A stretch of DNA of 64,000 bases from Symsagittifera roscoffensis (taxonomy: Eukaryota > Xenacoelomorpha > Acoela > Convolutidae): the NCBI RefSeq assembly GCF_963678635.1, contig NC_087064.1:11452819-11516818 (forward strand), written 5' to 3'. This document shows positions 11,121 to 21,338 of the stretch, one piece after another. The position numbers and the translations under genes were made by a program. Numbering within the stretch: the first letter of the stretch is position 1; every line of letters begins with the position of its first letter. The notes below the pieces were generated by a model. That model was not told where the DNA came from. It did no database searches and saw only the letters and a program-made list of their open reading frames with translations.

Positions 11121-11759
11121 GAACTAATATTGTCCGTAGGAGGCTTTGATGGCGTCCCAGTCCCGCTTTTTCACAAAGTTGATCAGTGGACGCAGGTTTC
11201 ATTCCTTCTTGGTAGCTGCGGCGATGAACGGAACTCCCAGTACTCGCTGGAGTTTTCGACGGAATAGCGGCGTGTCCTCTTCCGTTTTGGTGGCTTTCTC
11301 CACTGTAGCCACTACGTTATCCATTATTTCGTTGTGGCTGGCCTCTAGCTGTGACGAAGTTGTCATCGTTGGGGACTCCACGTTGGATGTTGTTTCCTCT
11401 TGCAAACATACGCTGGGGTCCACGCGGCTGACCCATATTTCCTTTTCTACTAGAGTATCGTCTCCCGTATTGTTGTTTGTTTGTGTAGCTGTAGTCGACT
11501 TGGTTGTTTCGTTTTCAAGTTCTGTGTTGGTTGTTGTTTGTGTGGCTATGGTTGATCGGGCTGTGTCCGTTTGTGGTTTAGCCGTGCTGTGTTTTGATTG
11601 GCCAACTTATTTAGAATGACATTGTCAATCATTTCTAGGTTGTTTATGAATGTATTGGTTGCCGCAACTATGAATTCTTCATCGTACTCACTGGGGGGTA
11701 TTGGTAATCCAACCGGATTTCGTGACATATAGTCTATTGAGCCCATTTTACTCCCTGCG
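11121..11759 (-). pseudogene. RNase H-integrase linker of the - strand Gypsy element
   Basis: Continuation of Pol between RNase H and integrase. The 66-codon frame at 11,546-11,746 begins MGSIDYMSRNPVG, the conserved end of the Gypsy RNase H module ('YxSRxP'), and runs on into Thr/Ser-rich linker. A further frame at 11,199-11,423 has the same composition. Frame changes are needed to connect them. The + strand frame at 11,146-11,619 is a shadow of this coding sequence. Confidence 0.6.
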
Positions 11760-12125
11760 AAATGTTTAATATCAAAATGAAATGGTATTAATCTATCAAT
11801 CCAGCGGGTTAGTCGGCTTCGACTTGTCTTTGATTGTTCGCTGGCGTTTAAAGCGCTGATTAAAGCTTGATGATAGGTGATGACGGTAAAATGTTTGCCG
11901 TAAAGATAGTATTTGAAGTGTTCAATTGCCCATACGACCCCTAATAGTTCTAGTTCGTCGACTGAATATTTTTCCTCAAGGTAGTTTTAAAATCGTGACG
12001 CGTATGCTATAGCCAACCAACCTTCTGCTGAGTGCTGCTATGATGCCGCTCCTAAACTCGTGTTACATGCATCGCAGACGATGCGAGTATATAAATCTTG
12101 GTCGAAGTGTTTATTTTAAGTTATT
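11760..12125 (-). pseudogene. RNase H region of the - strand Gypsy element, frameshifted
   Basis: In the - strand frames this stretch shows RIVCDACNTSLGAA (catalytic Asp region, near 12,085), LAIAYASRF (near 12,015) and ELLGVVWAIEHFKYYLYG (catalytic Glu region, near 11,930), then HFTVITYHQALISAL and SRLTRWIDRLIPFHF. These are the hallmarks of the Gypsy-type RNase H that follows the reverse transcriptase. Stops after SRF (near 11,987) and at the end of the RT ORF (12,126) break the frame. The residue after VIT, usually Asp, is Tyr. Confidence 0.7.
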
Positions 12126-13457
12126 TTAGCTACCAGCTGAAAAGTTATGTTCAGGTAACCAATTGCTATGTCTATTCTTTTCAGTGTTTTTTAATAGCGG
12201 CCGCAGAGCTGCCACTGCTTGTGCTAAATTTGGTATGTATCTTGTAAGATGGTGTGTTGAACCCATGAAGCTTTTAAGTTGATTGAACGTTTTGGAAGGC
12301 GATAATTTTTCAATTGCCTCAGTTTTCTTCATAAGTGGTTTGGTTCCCTCACTGTTGATAGTGAAACCTAACCACTCAATTTGCTTGCATGCGAACTTAC
12401 ACTTGTCTAAAGAAATCGCCAGATTCTCCTCAAGTTTCGTTAGCACCTTTTGGAGTTTTTGGCGATGTGTCTCTATTGTTCCTTTTGTTACGATTAGAAT
12501 ATCGTCCAGATATGCGTAAGTATTATTGCAATTTGTGAGCGTTAATTCCACTGCTTTTTGAAACTCTGCCGGCATATCTCTAAGACCGTAAAATCCCGTT
12601 TGGAATTGGGTTGTTCCTGTAGCATTTCCGCCAATGAGGCTGAAGTTGCATTGTTCTCTTGTTGTTTTATCCAACTCGATTTGTGAATACGCGTATCGTA
12701 AGTCGAGTGTAGTGAATAATGTCTGGTTTGACTTGTCTGATTTCACCACTTGTGCGATATTATCCGGAAGGAGATCTAAGTTTGGCATTTGATATTTGTT
12801 TTTGTGTATGTATTTGTTAATCTTTTTGGAATCGAGGGCCAGTTTAACCGTCTGGTCCTTTTTGACTGTGATAACTGATGGGCTTATAAATTGTTTGTCT
12901 GAGCGCTTATCGAGTTTGACAATGTGTTTATGATCAATCAATTTGTTTAGTTCCGCTTCGACCCTTTGTTGTAGATGTATTGGTATACGTCTACCCTTTT
13001 GTTGTACCGCAAATTTTTTACTGAATTGTGTTTTCATTACGTGGTATTTTGACTTTCCTATGCGTACGCATAATTGTTGAAAAATAACCTTGACCCATTG
13101 TTTAATTTCGTGGTTTGATTCGTCGCTTCGTTGCACCGTGAGTACCCTGTGGGTTTGTTTGTCCTGAATAAATTTAATGCCGATGCGTGGTAATATGTTC
13201 CGTCCTATTATAATTGCTTTGTGGTTATCCACTATGATGAACGGAGCTGTTTGTATTTTCCATCCTTCCGACTCAATCATAACTACTAGCCTTCCTTTAG
13301 GATTTATTGATTCACCGTTGTAACATGCTAAATTTCTGGCTGTATCCTCTGGTGGGATATTTTTGAACACTGCCGTTTGATCATTTTGTTGTATTTGTTG
13401 AGCGGTTTTTTCGTTTAGGAAAGACATCGGGCTGCCCGAGTCTGCAATAGCGAATAG
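12126..13457 (-). CDS. Protease-reverse transcriptase of the - strand Gypsy element (ORF 433 aa)
   Basis: The open frame with an ATG at 13,427 runs to 12,126. Just upstream in the same frame is the aspartic protease motif FAIADSGSP, which begins right after an in-frame TAA at 13,458-13,460. A retropepsin of about 100 residues follows (IIIGRNILPRIGI is the usual second conserved block). The reverse transcriptase comes next: LALDSKKINKYI, LFTTLDLRYAYSQI (first catalytic Asp), GFYGLRDMPAEFQ and YAYLDDILIV (YLDD catalytic box), then WLGFTI and FNQLKSFMGSTHHLTRYIPN in the connection. This enzyme would copy element RNA into cDNA in the virus-like particle. Identity is certain from motifs; the stop upstream and the broken RNase H show decay. 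Confidence 0.88.
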   Translation of the reverse strand, partial: LFAIADSGSPMSFLNEKTAQQIQQNDQTAVFKNIPPEDTARNLACYNGESINPKGRLVVMIESEGWKIQTAPFIIVDNHKAIIIGRNILPRIGIKFIQDKQTHRVLTVQRSDESNHEIKQWVKVIFQQLCVRIGKSKYHVMKTQFSKKFAVQQKGRRIPIHLQQRVEAELNKLIDHKHIVKLDKRSDKQFISPSVITVKKDQTVKLALDSKKINKYIHKNKYQMPNLDLLPDNIAQVVKSDKSNQTLFTTLDLRYAYSQIELDKTTREQCNFSLIGGNATGTTQFQTGFYGLRDMPAEFQKAVELTLTNCNNTYAYLDDILIVTKGTIETHRQKLQKVLTKLEENLAISLDKCKFACKQIEWLGFTINSEGTKPLMKKTEAIEKLSPSKTFNQLKSFMGSTHHLTRYIPNLAQAVAALRPLLKNTEKNRHSNWLPEHNFSAGS

Positions 13458-13689
13458 TTATGTTGTATTCGTCTTGAATTTACCAATATGTCCATTTAAG
13501 TCATCTTCCGATAGTGTTTTTGTGTTTTGTATTTCGAATGATTCCGATATTGCCATTAAGCAAAATTCGTCTATTTGATAGTTCTCCCAACCATTGTTTG
13601 TGGTGAACTCAGCATATGCGACCGGGTCGGTATCCGTCTCCGTGCTCTCTATTTCTGTCTCCTCTTGCTGTTCCTCATTTGTATTTCCA

Positions 13690-13840
13690 AGGTAATTTAC
13701 GTTTGTAGAACGGCAAACTTTTGCAAAGTGTCCGCGTTTCGCGCATTTTGAGCAAATTTTGTCTTTTGCCGGACATGCTTGTAGATGATTCGGACCATAG
13801 TGGTTTCCACACTTAAAACACTGTCTGGAATTTGTGTTTC
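13690..13840 (-). pseudogene. Gag nucleocapsid remnant with two zinc knuckles
   Basis: The - strand frame encodes CFKCGNHYGPNHLQAC and, after PAKDKI, CSKCAKRGHFAKVC. The second is a canonical CX2CX4HX4C knuckle; the first has a stretched spacing. These bind element RNA during packaging. They lie just upstream of the protease, as in a Gag-Pol polyprotein. The capsid part of Gag, which should follow to the right, is not recognisable beyond about 13,920. Confidence 0.75.
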
Positions 13841-14130
13841 GTTGTTGTTAATATTGCTGACCCCTTTTACAATGTCTATTTCGTCATGCGAAAAAAGATG
13901 TATCGCACGTATCATTTTCCAGATATTTATCCTGTTTCGATATGATCAAGTTGATATGCAATTGAGAGTCTGAAAAACAAGCGGTTGACCTTCACTGGTT
14001 TTAGCTTCAAAAAATGTTCGAATTTGAATTTAATTTCCAACAGCTATTTCAAAAAAGCATTTAATAGCTTAAAACTGTTCGATCCTAAATGTTAAGCATT
14101 TATTTCTGAATTATCTTTCTATCCTCGTTA

Positions 14131-14890
14131 AAATGGATTCCGAGTATGATATTCGCGATGGGTGGGTTGGAGACAGTTCAATCTTCAAGTTCCGTGAAAA
14201 CAAAAATAGCAGACGAAAAGGTGAGCCTACTAGAAAAAGAGGTTAGAAACTTGATAAAAATCACGGGTGAGCAACAAATTCGGATCAAATTTTTGGAAAA
14301 AAAATCAAAATTATATGAAAAGGCAATTAGCGAAGAACGACAGTCACGAAAGGACAGTGTTATTATTGCTAACCCACCCTTTCATGCCAGAGGAGTAAAT
14401 GACACAACCATTGAGAGTCTGCGATTTTTCAAAAAAAAATTTGGGAATTGAAATTAGAATAGAAGGAAAAAGGTGCGCCATATTCTGCTTGGGGAGTACA
14501 AGGTAGTTTTGCCAAGTGCCATCTGCAAGTTTGTGTACTTTGATGAAAAGTCGGTGATAAGGAACAGCTGGCGAATTTTGCGCAAAAAGATTAATTTTGT
14601 AAATAAAAAAGGTATTTGCTGAAACGTGTCGCTGCCCTAAGCAGAAGCAGGAATAAAAGCAGACGTGTCTCGAGACCGTCAAGAACAACTGTGTGGTTTC
14701 GATTGCGGTGAGGGCGGGAGAAATGGCAAATTATGTCGAACTAAGCAGCGTCAAGGAGCTGAAAAAGCTTGAAAATAATGCAATAAAAAGACAATATGTT
14801 CAACTTGCGAGGAGGATATAACTGGTCAAAAAGTGTATCCGCCGGTTAAAAGACATAACGCTGCCCAAAATTAAGCATCTGCGCCTTAAC
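14131..14890 (+). pseudogene. LINE ORF1-like remnant
   Basis: The 101-codon frame at 14,146-14,451 has a predicted coiled coil (residues ~22-65, VSLLEKEVRNLIKITGEQQ and following) and then DSVIIANPPFHARGVNDTT, which resembles the start of the RRM-like domain of LINE ORF1 proteins. In shifted frames downstream: CAIFCLG, LPSAICKFVYFDEKSVIR, LRKKINFVNKKGI, and VSIAVRAGEMANYVELSSVK, consistent with the rest of that domain. ORF1 proteins bind and chaperone element RNA. At least three frameshifts are present. Confidence 0.5.
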
Positions 14891-15769
14891 TACAATTAGG
14901 AACTGAAACTTTAAACTTTGAGTTTTAAATGACAAGCTGTGCAGTACTCTCGTTAAATGCTTATTTCATGAGTTGAAAATTTTAAGCATATTTGATTGAG
15001 CTGGTAAATCAGAGCAAAAATGAAATTATCTAATTTGTTTTTTTTTCTCTTTTTTGGGTAGTCTTTATGATTTTTCGCTTAAGATGAGTTTATGAAGTTC
15101 CTCAATTTTTTTCTTTTCTGGCTAATTTGACAGTGAATTGAACTTATTTCAAATCAGTGCTCGATGAAAGTAACGGAAGAAATTTTGTCGGCCCTGATGA
15201 TGATTACGCACGCAGCTCTGACTGGTTTATGATAACGCAATCGATAAGTCTGAAGGGGTCCTTCAAAACGATTTTTGGTGATACACCAATAATAGAAAAA
15301 AAATTCTAACAGATCTGTGATTACGCGGAGTTTATTTTGATCAAACATTGACTCTCTCTTCTTAATAATTTAGTATTACCCATAAAAGTTCACTGTAGAT
15401 CAAAGAAACTGCCAACAAAAAGTGTTTATTTCACAAAAAAGGTAAAAAATGAAACATAATAAGTCATAGAAAGCGTAAAATTGAAACTTCATTGAAATTT
15501 TTGAGTTCAAAACTGATCAAGCAGAAGTAGGAAAAAACAACGGCCGTTGCTCGAAGTTTTTTATCAGACAAAAATAAGAAATACTCATAGGGGGCACTTT
15601 AATCGAGCAACCACATCTTACTACAGAACATAAGATCCCTTCGCGCGTTTGAAATTTTGGTTGCTCAACTAAATCCAAAGCCAAAAGCGAATATAAATCA
15701 CATATAAAACTAAGTGCACTTTACATATAAAACTAAGTGATTACAATATCCAAAATCTGAGCATTCGAA

Positions 15770-16230
15770 TTGTGACAAAAATTTGTAATAGCATCATACT
15801 TTTTTGTGTTTTTAAACCATCCAGTGCAGTTAACTCGCAAACATTAGACAACCTTCACGAACCTTTATAAAGTCTTACGATTGACCCCCAGGCAAAACAT
15901 GTATTATGTGGTGATTTCAACATTAATACGCTGAACGAAACACAAGAGGAAAAATGAATTCATATACGAGTACTAGATACCTTTGAATTTAAAATTGCCA
16001 ACAGAAACCAAGCGACCAGAGAAAGTAGTAAAAACAAATCGTGTATCGATCCCTCTTTCTGCAATCAAACTTGTTAAAACAAATCACTTGGACATCAGTA
16101 CGCGATCATTACACTGTAACACTTGATCTAAACATTCATACAGAATTAGAGACTCCCATTCAAAAGGATACAAATAGACCTTGGTATAAAGTGCAATCTA
16201 ATAAAATAGTGGGTCAGTCTTAAACCTGGC
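15770..16230 (+). pseudogene. LINE endonuclease remnant
   Basis: HVLCGDFNINTL at about 15,897-15,932 is the conserved GDFN motif of the apurinic-type endonuclease that nicks target DNA for LINE insertion. Downstream, FEFKIANRNQATR and SCID match the next conserved block (usually F..L.N..TR....S.ID). Only the C-terminal half of the domain can be traced and it contains stops. Confidence 0.55.
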
Positions 16231-16769
16231 ATCGACAAATTTAAGGATCACATCTCTTTAATACACTGTGATGATATTTTTCAAGACTGCATGAAATTCT
16301 AATACCAAAACTAGATTTGATTATTCCCTATGGATATATCTCCAAAGAGCGACAAATTGTTTTGATTGATCATGAAACAAAAATCGCGGCCACGAAAAAA
16401 CATCGATTCGAAACCAGTTTAAAAGGCTCGGTATATCGGCATTGCGCATAAAACATCAAATCCAATCAACTTTTCTAAAACTAATTATAAGCCAAAAAAG
16501 GAAAGTGTTCTGCCAAGGAAAGCTGAAGCAAATATTTACAATGAATGCATACAAAGAACTTTTCAGAATGAACAAAGATTTAACAGACTCAAAAATTTAC
16601 AAAAGATAATTAAACGGGAGAAGATGATATAAGCAAGTTCAATGAGTATTTTTCTAATATAGGAAAAAACCTCGCAACAAAAATTTTTCCGGCCAGGTGA
16701 AAGAAAGTTTCGCACTCAATCAATTTTTTTTGGAACCAATAAACACAAAAGAAATAGAAAAAAGTGTTC

Positions 16770-17700
16770 GATAACATGAAACCGAAATACAGCCTTGACC
16801 CTAACGACGTTAGGTATTTTGTTCTGAAAAACTTCAGCTGGTACTTTTGAAGTTGTTGACAGCCATTTTTGAAAAATGCTTTTCTTGCCAGATTTTACGG
16901 GAAATCCTAAAATATGCTCAAGTTTTTCCCATATACAAAGACGGTAACAAAAAAGATCCTGCTATTTTTAGAAAACAGGTACTTTGGAAGTTGTTGACAG
17001 CGATTTTTGAAAAATGCTTTTCTTGCCAGATTTTACGGGAAATCCTAAAATATGCTCAAGTTTTTCCCATATACAAAGACGGTAACAAGAAAGATCCTGC
17101 TATTTTTAGAAAACAGGTAATTTTGAAGTTGTTGACAGCGATTTTTGAAAAATGCTTTTCTTGCCAGATTTTACGGGATATCCTAAAATATGCTCAAGTT
17201 TTTCCCATATACAAAGACGGTAACAAAAAAAGATCCTGCTACTTTTAGAAAACAGGTAATTTCTTTAATACCTGTTTTCGGTAAATTTTTTGAGAAGCTC
17301 ATTTTCAATAGGTTGATTGATTTTTTTGTTATAAATATTGTGTCAATCAAAATCAGTTTGGATTTAGATCAAAACGTGGCACTATAGATGCTATTGTCTC
17401 GCTGATTGGGGAAATTTAGATTTCACTGGAATGATCTAACCATCTTAAACCAATGCACATTCATAAACCTGTGAAAAGCTTTTGACACTGTCGACCATAG
17501 TATTCTGCAGGATAAATGCGAGTCATATGGGTTAAGGGGGCCTATTTTTAACTTATTGAAATTGTATCTAGCAAACAGAAAATAACATGTGTATATCTCG
17601 AGACAAAAATCAAAATTTGAAGAAATAAATATTGGTATACCATAGGGATCGCTCTTGGGCCCACTTCTATTCATCTTGTATATAAATGATATAGAAAAAG
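16770..17700 (+). pseudogene. LINE reverse transcriptase remnant
   Basis: Recognisable blocks in changing frames: SLDPNDV, EILKYAQVFPIYKDGNKKDP with FRKQ (the 'K.A.V.PI.K.G....P.NYRPIS' block), SLIPVFGKFFEKLIFNRLIDF, NQFGFRSKRGTIDAIVSLI, a [11 protein letters not shown]-like stretch (catalytic Asp block, near 17,480), and GIPQGSLLGPLLFI-like residues near 17,640-17,690. The catalytic FADD block would follow but is missing; the relic ends near 17,710. The first block has been amplified (see the tandem repeat at 16,841). Confidence 0.65.
16841..17256 (+). repeat. 138-bp tandem triplication inside the LINE RT relic
   Basis: Three consecutive copies starting near 16,841, 16,979 and 17,117. The unit is 138 bp (46 codons), encodes KLLTAIFEKCFSC...IYKDGNKKDPAIFRKQ each time and keeps the frame; the third has one extra A in the lysine run. 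The copies differ by only a few bases, so the amplification is much younger than the decay of the host LINE. Confidence 0.85.
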
Positions 17701-17719
17701 ATGGCCAGTCAATAAGCAG

Positions 17720-18048
17720 AATGGTCTAGGAGCAGAATGGGTCCAATAGCAGAAAAACTAAAAAATATTAAACTTTCCCAACTAATCGTTAAATTAAGTA
17801 TAAGAATTGTCAAAATTACCGAAGAAGCAAAAGCTTATGCATAATTTGAAAAATTTAATCGAGATTTATTTCTTCATTCAATTTTATAAAAAACTTGATA
17901 AAATTATTCTATTCATGCATATTTTCTTCAGTTTCTTGGTAATATTGAAGATTATAATAATTGTTTTCTCAATTAGCCCATATAAATCAATATAAGGTAT
18001 TATTTTTCTGTATTTTTGCTCTTGGACCCAATCTGCTCTTAGACCATT
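17720..18048. mobile_element. Short inverted-repeat element (MITE) abutting the giant LTR element
   Basis: The left end AATGGTCTAGGAGCAGAATG (17,720 on) and the reverse complement of the right end ending at 18,048 (AATGGTCTAAGAGCAGATTG) match over about 32 bp with four differences. The interior is AT-rich and non-coding. The right end stops exactly where the 5' LTR of the 23.5-kb element begins, so the target duplication on that side cannot be read. Confidence 0.6.
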
Positions 18049-18936
18049 TGTGCCAGTCGGTCATATCTGGAAGTTTGACCTTGAGGGACACAAATATACG
18101 TGATTTTGGAGTGAAGTTTTATTTTTCAAAAATTCGAATGGAGCCTTTCATGCTCAGTTTTCTCGCGACAACTGAAAACATCAAATGAAAAATCAGAAAG
18201 ACCGAATTAACAATTGCGGGAAAGTCGTCAAATATATACAGTGGGAAATCGCTATTCGCAATTTCCATCATAGAAAACGAGAGTAGAGCTGTCCTATCTG
18301 ATATAGGAGACCAAACGAACAAGAGAGCGGAGTTAAAATCAACTGGACCAGTGTGAATCTTCAACGGAAAGGTGGACAAGTGAAGTCTCCCAATGGTCCA
18401 GAGCCAAAACTAAATTCTGGAGTTAAAACTTACTTCCCTTGATTGGGACTCATCATTAGAAAACTTCTTGAGTTATATTTGATTATATTTATGCCAGAGT
18501 CGTTAATTAGTTTAGTTGCTCTGTGTCTCAAGCGTGCTAAAGTACTAAATTTAGTTTTCTCGAGTGTGTTTTATGATTGTTATGTTGAGATAAGGCGAGT
18601 TTTAGGTTGATCCATCTGAAATGGATCAAAGTTCCACTTTCTAATAAAAAAAACTTAACGGATTGTTCCGACCCTGTTTTTAACGGCGTTCATGTATTTT
18701 GGGTATCTCGAGACCTAAGTATGGGAACGTTCTTGTTTTCAAGAGTGGGGGGATATTTTGGTAGTAGCCTTTAAGCTGTAAGGGGTTCTAGTCTCATGTC
18801 GCAAGCGAACCGAATTGGCTCCGACCGTTTTTGAGGTAGAAAAACACAAGAGATAGTGTCCCTGACTCTTGAGCCAATGGTTATAGGGACTATTTTTCTT
18901 AAGCCTCATATGTGACCGAAGTAGGCGACTGTTACA
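18049..18936 (+). repeat. 5' LTR (888 bp) of the giant element
   Basis: Begins TGTGCCAGTCGG and ends GGCGACTGTTACA, giving the usual TG...CA (here TGT...ACA) ends. It matches 40,689-41,583 along its whole length; the sequence diverges immediately outside both borders. LTRs hold the promoter and polyadenylation signal; I did not find an unambiguous TATA box. The short - strand frame at 18,119-18,379 recurs in the other LTR and is probably incidental. Confidence 0.9.
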
Positions 18937-20460
18937 TAGTGTTTTTATGGCGCTCCTGGGTGTTTTTACGACATCATGATTACGGAGTCGAACCCACTTG
19001 ACACAGCTTCGGGCTGCAAGCCCGTTCTAGAGTACCGGTGGTATGGTTCAGCGGGAACGTGTAAACCTTCCGGTTGTACCGTGATAGCTTTTTAAGAAAA
19101 CTTGAGAAAATTTCCTGGTACGCTCTCCGAACGAGGCCTAGCTAACCGAGTAAGGGGGGTAACTAGGGGGACAAAAAATGAGCAAAAAGACAAAATGTTA
19201 AACAAAAACAAGAAAAAAGTATAGAAAAAGGAACAAAAACCATAAAACAAAAGAAGACAGTGACTTTGATACCAGATTAGTTGGATCAAACCTTTATATT
19301 AATTAAATAGTATACCCATACTGTTTTATAAGACCGATCGTTTCGATCAATCTAGCAATCTAAACCAGTGACTTCAATAAGGTGCCCAAGTGGGGGGCGT
19401 TGTTAAGGGTTTTCAGATAGCTTGCAACCTAGCCGGACCTCTAGGAGACTTGACTGGAAGAGGTGAACAGCCGAGTGGGAAAGTAGTTCACAAGGACTGA
19501 GCTGAACCGCTAGGAAACTTGACTGGAAGAGGTGACCAGCCAAGTGGGAAGGTGGTGCTGGTGTCAAGTGCAGTGCACGTCAAGGGGACAACCAGCACGG
19601 GATCGCTACAACAAGAAGAGGACGCACAGGGGTGTTTTCAAGTTGGGCAGACGGGTATCGTTAAAATCCACATTACATTATAGGAAATAAGTGTAAAATT
19701 GGATAAGCGGAGCCCCATTGTTTTGAGGAAGTTTTTACACAAGCAGGCCTGGAATCAGGTCTACGGTTTTCTCTCGAGAGGTTTAGCACCCGGCGCTTAA
19801 GGGATTGTTCGGCTTAAGAGGGGGGCTAAAGAGGGGGGAGGTTAGAAGGGGGGCTGGTTAGGTTAGAGGTTAGCGGTTGTAAATTGTAAAAAGGGGGGAC
19901 ACATTAGAGTAACTAATTGTTCGGCATCGTCGATTTAGTTACATTAGATACTTACACGCGTTGGTTATAAGAAGCGGATATCCAAGTTTAACATCAGGTT
20001 AAGGTAGGTACCCTGGTCGGATCGGTAGGGGTGAACGGATATAGACACTTTTTGTGATACCCCATAAGATCGCTAGCAGTGGGGAGGAAAACGCGTGGCA
20101 ATCGGGTACCAGTTATTTTTTCAGACAAAAGTTGACATCTGTCAACTTTGAATTTTAAGTAGGTTCATCTCACTGTTTTTGGAATTTTTCCTGTTTAAAT
20201 TTTTACGTTTTGGTGAAAATTTTTTATTGGTATTTGAACGAACAGGTGATCACAAGATACCTGCGAGGAAGGTAGGGTTTCAAATAGCCTGAAACAACGA
20301 GAGGGAGATAAATACAAGGGGGTCAGTATTTGGGTTTTGGCCGTTAAGATAGGGATTTTGGGAAAATTTTTACTAGAGCTCAAGTGGTGGTACACGGTAC
20401 AGTGGTTCAAGAGTCCCCACAACGAAGAAGAAGAGATCCTATATCCAGACACTTAGTGAC
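18937..20460 (+). other. Untranslated leader of the giant element
   Basis: About 1.5 kb without a credible ORF. It contains a block of G-runs at about 19,815-19,900 (three G6 tracts and a fourth further on) that could form a G-quadruplex on the sense strand, and a direct repeat of CTAGGA-ACTTGACTGGAAGAGGTGA (about 19,441-19,475 and 19,511-19,540). Long structured leaders often carry packaging or translation signals; that is inference here. Confidence 0.5.
18948..18965 (+). promoter_or_regulatory. Candidate primer-binding site
   Basis: Eleven bases after the 5' LTR lies TGGCGCTCCTGGGTG. Starting with TGG, it would pair with the CCA end of a tRNA, as primer-binding sites do. The spacing is larger than the usual 0-5 bases and the tRNA was not identified, so this is tentative. 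Confidence 0.3.
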
Positions 20461-21075
20461 AAGTCTTGGGACAGTACCGAAGAAGTCTTGGGACATTGCA
20501 GTCTGGGGACAGTCTTGGAGCAGTACGGTCTTGGGACAGTCTTGGGACAGTGCAGTCTTGGGACAGTCTTGGGACGGTGCAGTCCTGGGACAGTCTTGGA
20601 CCAGAGCAGTCTTGGTACGAAACAGTCTTGGGACACTGGTCTTGGGACAGTAGTCTTGGGACAGTAGTCGTGGGACAGTGGTCTTGGGACACTAGTCTTG
20701 GGACAGTAGTCTTGGGACAGTGGTCTTGGGACAGTGGTCTTGGGACAGTAGTCTTGGGACAGTGGTCTTGGGACAGTGGTCTTGGGATAGTGGTATTGGG
20801 ACACTAGTCTTGGGACAGTGGTCTTGGGACAGTGGTCTTGGGACAGTGGTCTTGGGACAGTAGTCTTGGGACACTAGTCTTGGGACAGTGGTCTTGGGAC
20901 ACTGGTCTTGGGACAGTAGTCTTGGGACAGTGGTCTTGGGACAGTAGTCTTGGGACAGTGGTCTTGGAACAGTAGTCTTAGGGCAAGGGTATTGGCACAG
21001 TGGTCTTGGGACACTAACAATAAGTACTGGGACAGCACTGAATAGTCTTGGGACAGTAGAGAGGAAGTCTTGGAA
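20461..21075 (+). repeat. Minisatellite in the leader (unit about GTCTTGGGACAGTG)
   Basis: About 35-40 head-to-tail copies of a 13-18-bp unit around GTCTTGGGACAGT(G/A), with variants ending in CACTG or CACTA. The array lies between the 5' LTR and gag. Open frames crossing it on both strands (20,384-20,874) are low-complexity by-products of the repeat and not proteins. A similar shared phrase, 'GTCTTGGGAAACG', occurs alone at 21,211. Confidence 0.92.
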
Positions 21076-21338
21076 CAGTATAAAGAAGGGGGGTGACGGT
21101 ACTAGGGAGTACTAAGATAGGTTGAAGTAACCAATTGCAAAATTAAATTTTCTATCCAGTCCTAAAGATCCGGTACTGTAGAGATCAAGACCACATAGAA
21201 TTTTAAAAAGTCTTGGGAAACGTTGTTTTTATTAAATTGCAAATTTCTTTTTATCAATTTTGTCAAAAGAGGTTTTAACCTTAGAGTAGAATTTTGTAGA
21301 TAGTAATACTGTAAATAGGAACAATTGTAAATAAAACA

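Larger units (their letters stand above)
8649..13920 (-). mobile_element. 5'-truncated Ty3/Gypsy retrotransposon, - strand
   Basis: Read right to left it holds nucleocapsid zinc knuckles, a retropepsin, reverse transcriptase, RNase H, integrase, a C-terminal acidic/basic ORF, a polypurine tract and a putative LTR. That order (PR-RT-RH-IN) is Ty3/Gypsy. The paired zinc knuckles suggest the Mag-like lineage, an inference only. No capsid region or 5' LTR is found: the sequence changes to LINE relic at about 13,950. Several stops and frameshifts show that this copy is dead. Confidence 0.85.
14130..17710 (+). mobile_element. Decayed non-LTR retrotransposon (CR1/L2-like LINE relic)
   Basis: Fragments of three parts occur in the correct order on the + strand: an ORF1-like coiled coil and RNA-binding region (14,130-14,890), an AP-endonuclease piece (about 15,770-16,230) and a reverse transcriptase (about 16,770-17,700). 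All are full of stops and frame changes. The RT ends in a VPQGSLLGPLLFILYINDI-like block with minor changes, typical of CR1, L2 and Jockey-type elements. No 3' tail is clear because a MITE starts at 17,720. The gaps between the pieces have no other gene. Confidence 0.7.

Noticed and set aside
18119-18379. 86-codon - strand ORF in both LTRs (18,119-18,379 and 40,759-41,019)
   Set aside because: Conserved only because the LTRs are copies of one another; no signal of selection can be read from two copies.
18975-19060. A tRNA-like stretch (complement reads GTGGGTTCGACTCC)
   Set aside because: It resembles a T-arm only; no matching acceptor, D-arm and anticodon arm could be folded around it.
20384-20874. 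Open frames on both strands with repeated SQDYCPKTTVPRP or GQSWDSAVLGQ peptides
   Set aside because: They are translations of the leader minisatellite in several frames at once; open on both strands because the repeat unit lacks stops.
20461-21075. CRISPR-like array
   Set aside because: The units are contiguous with no unique spacers, and the genome is eukaryotic.
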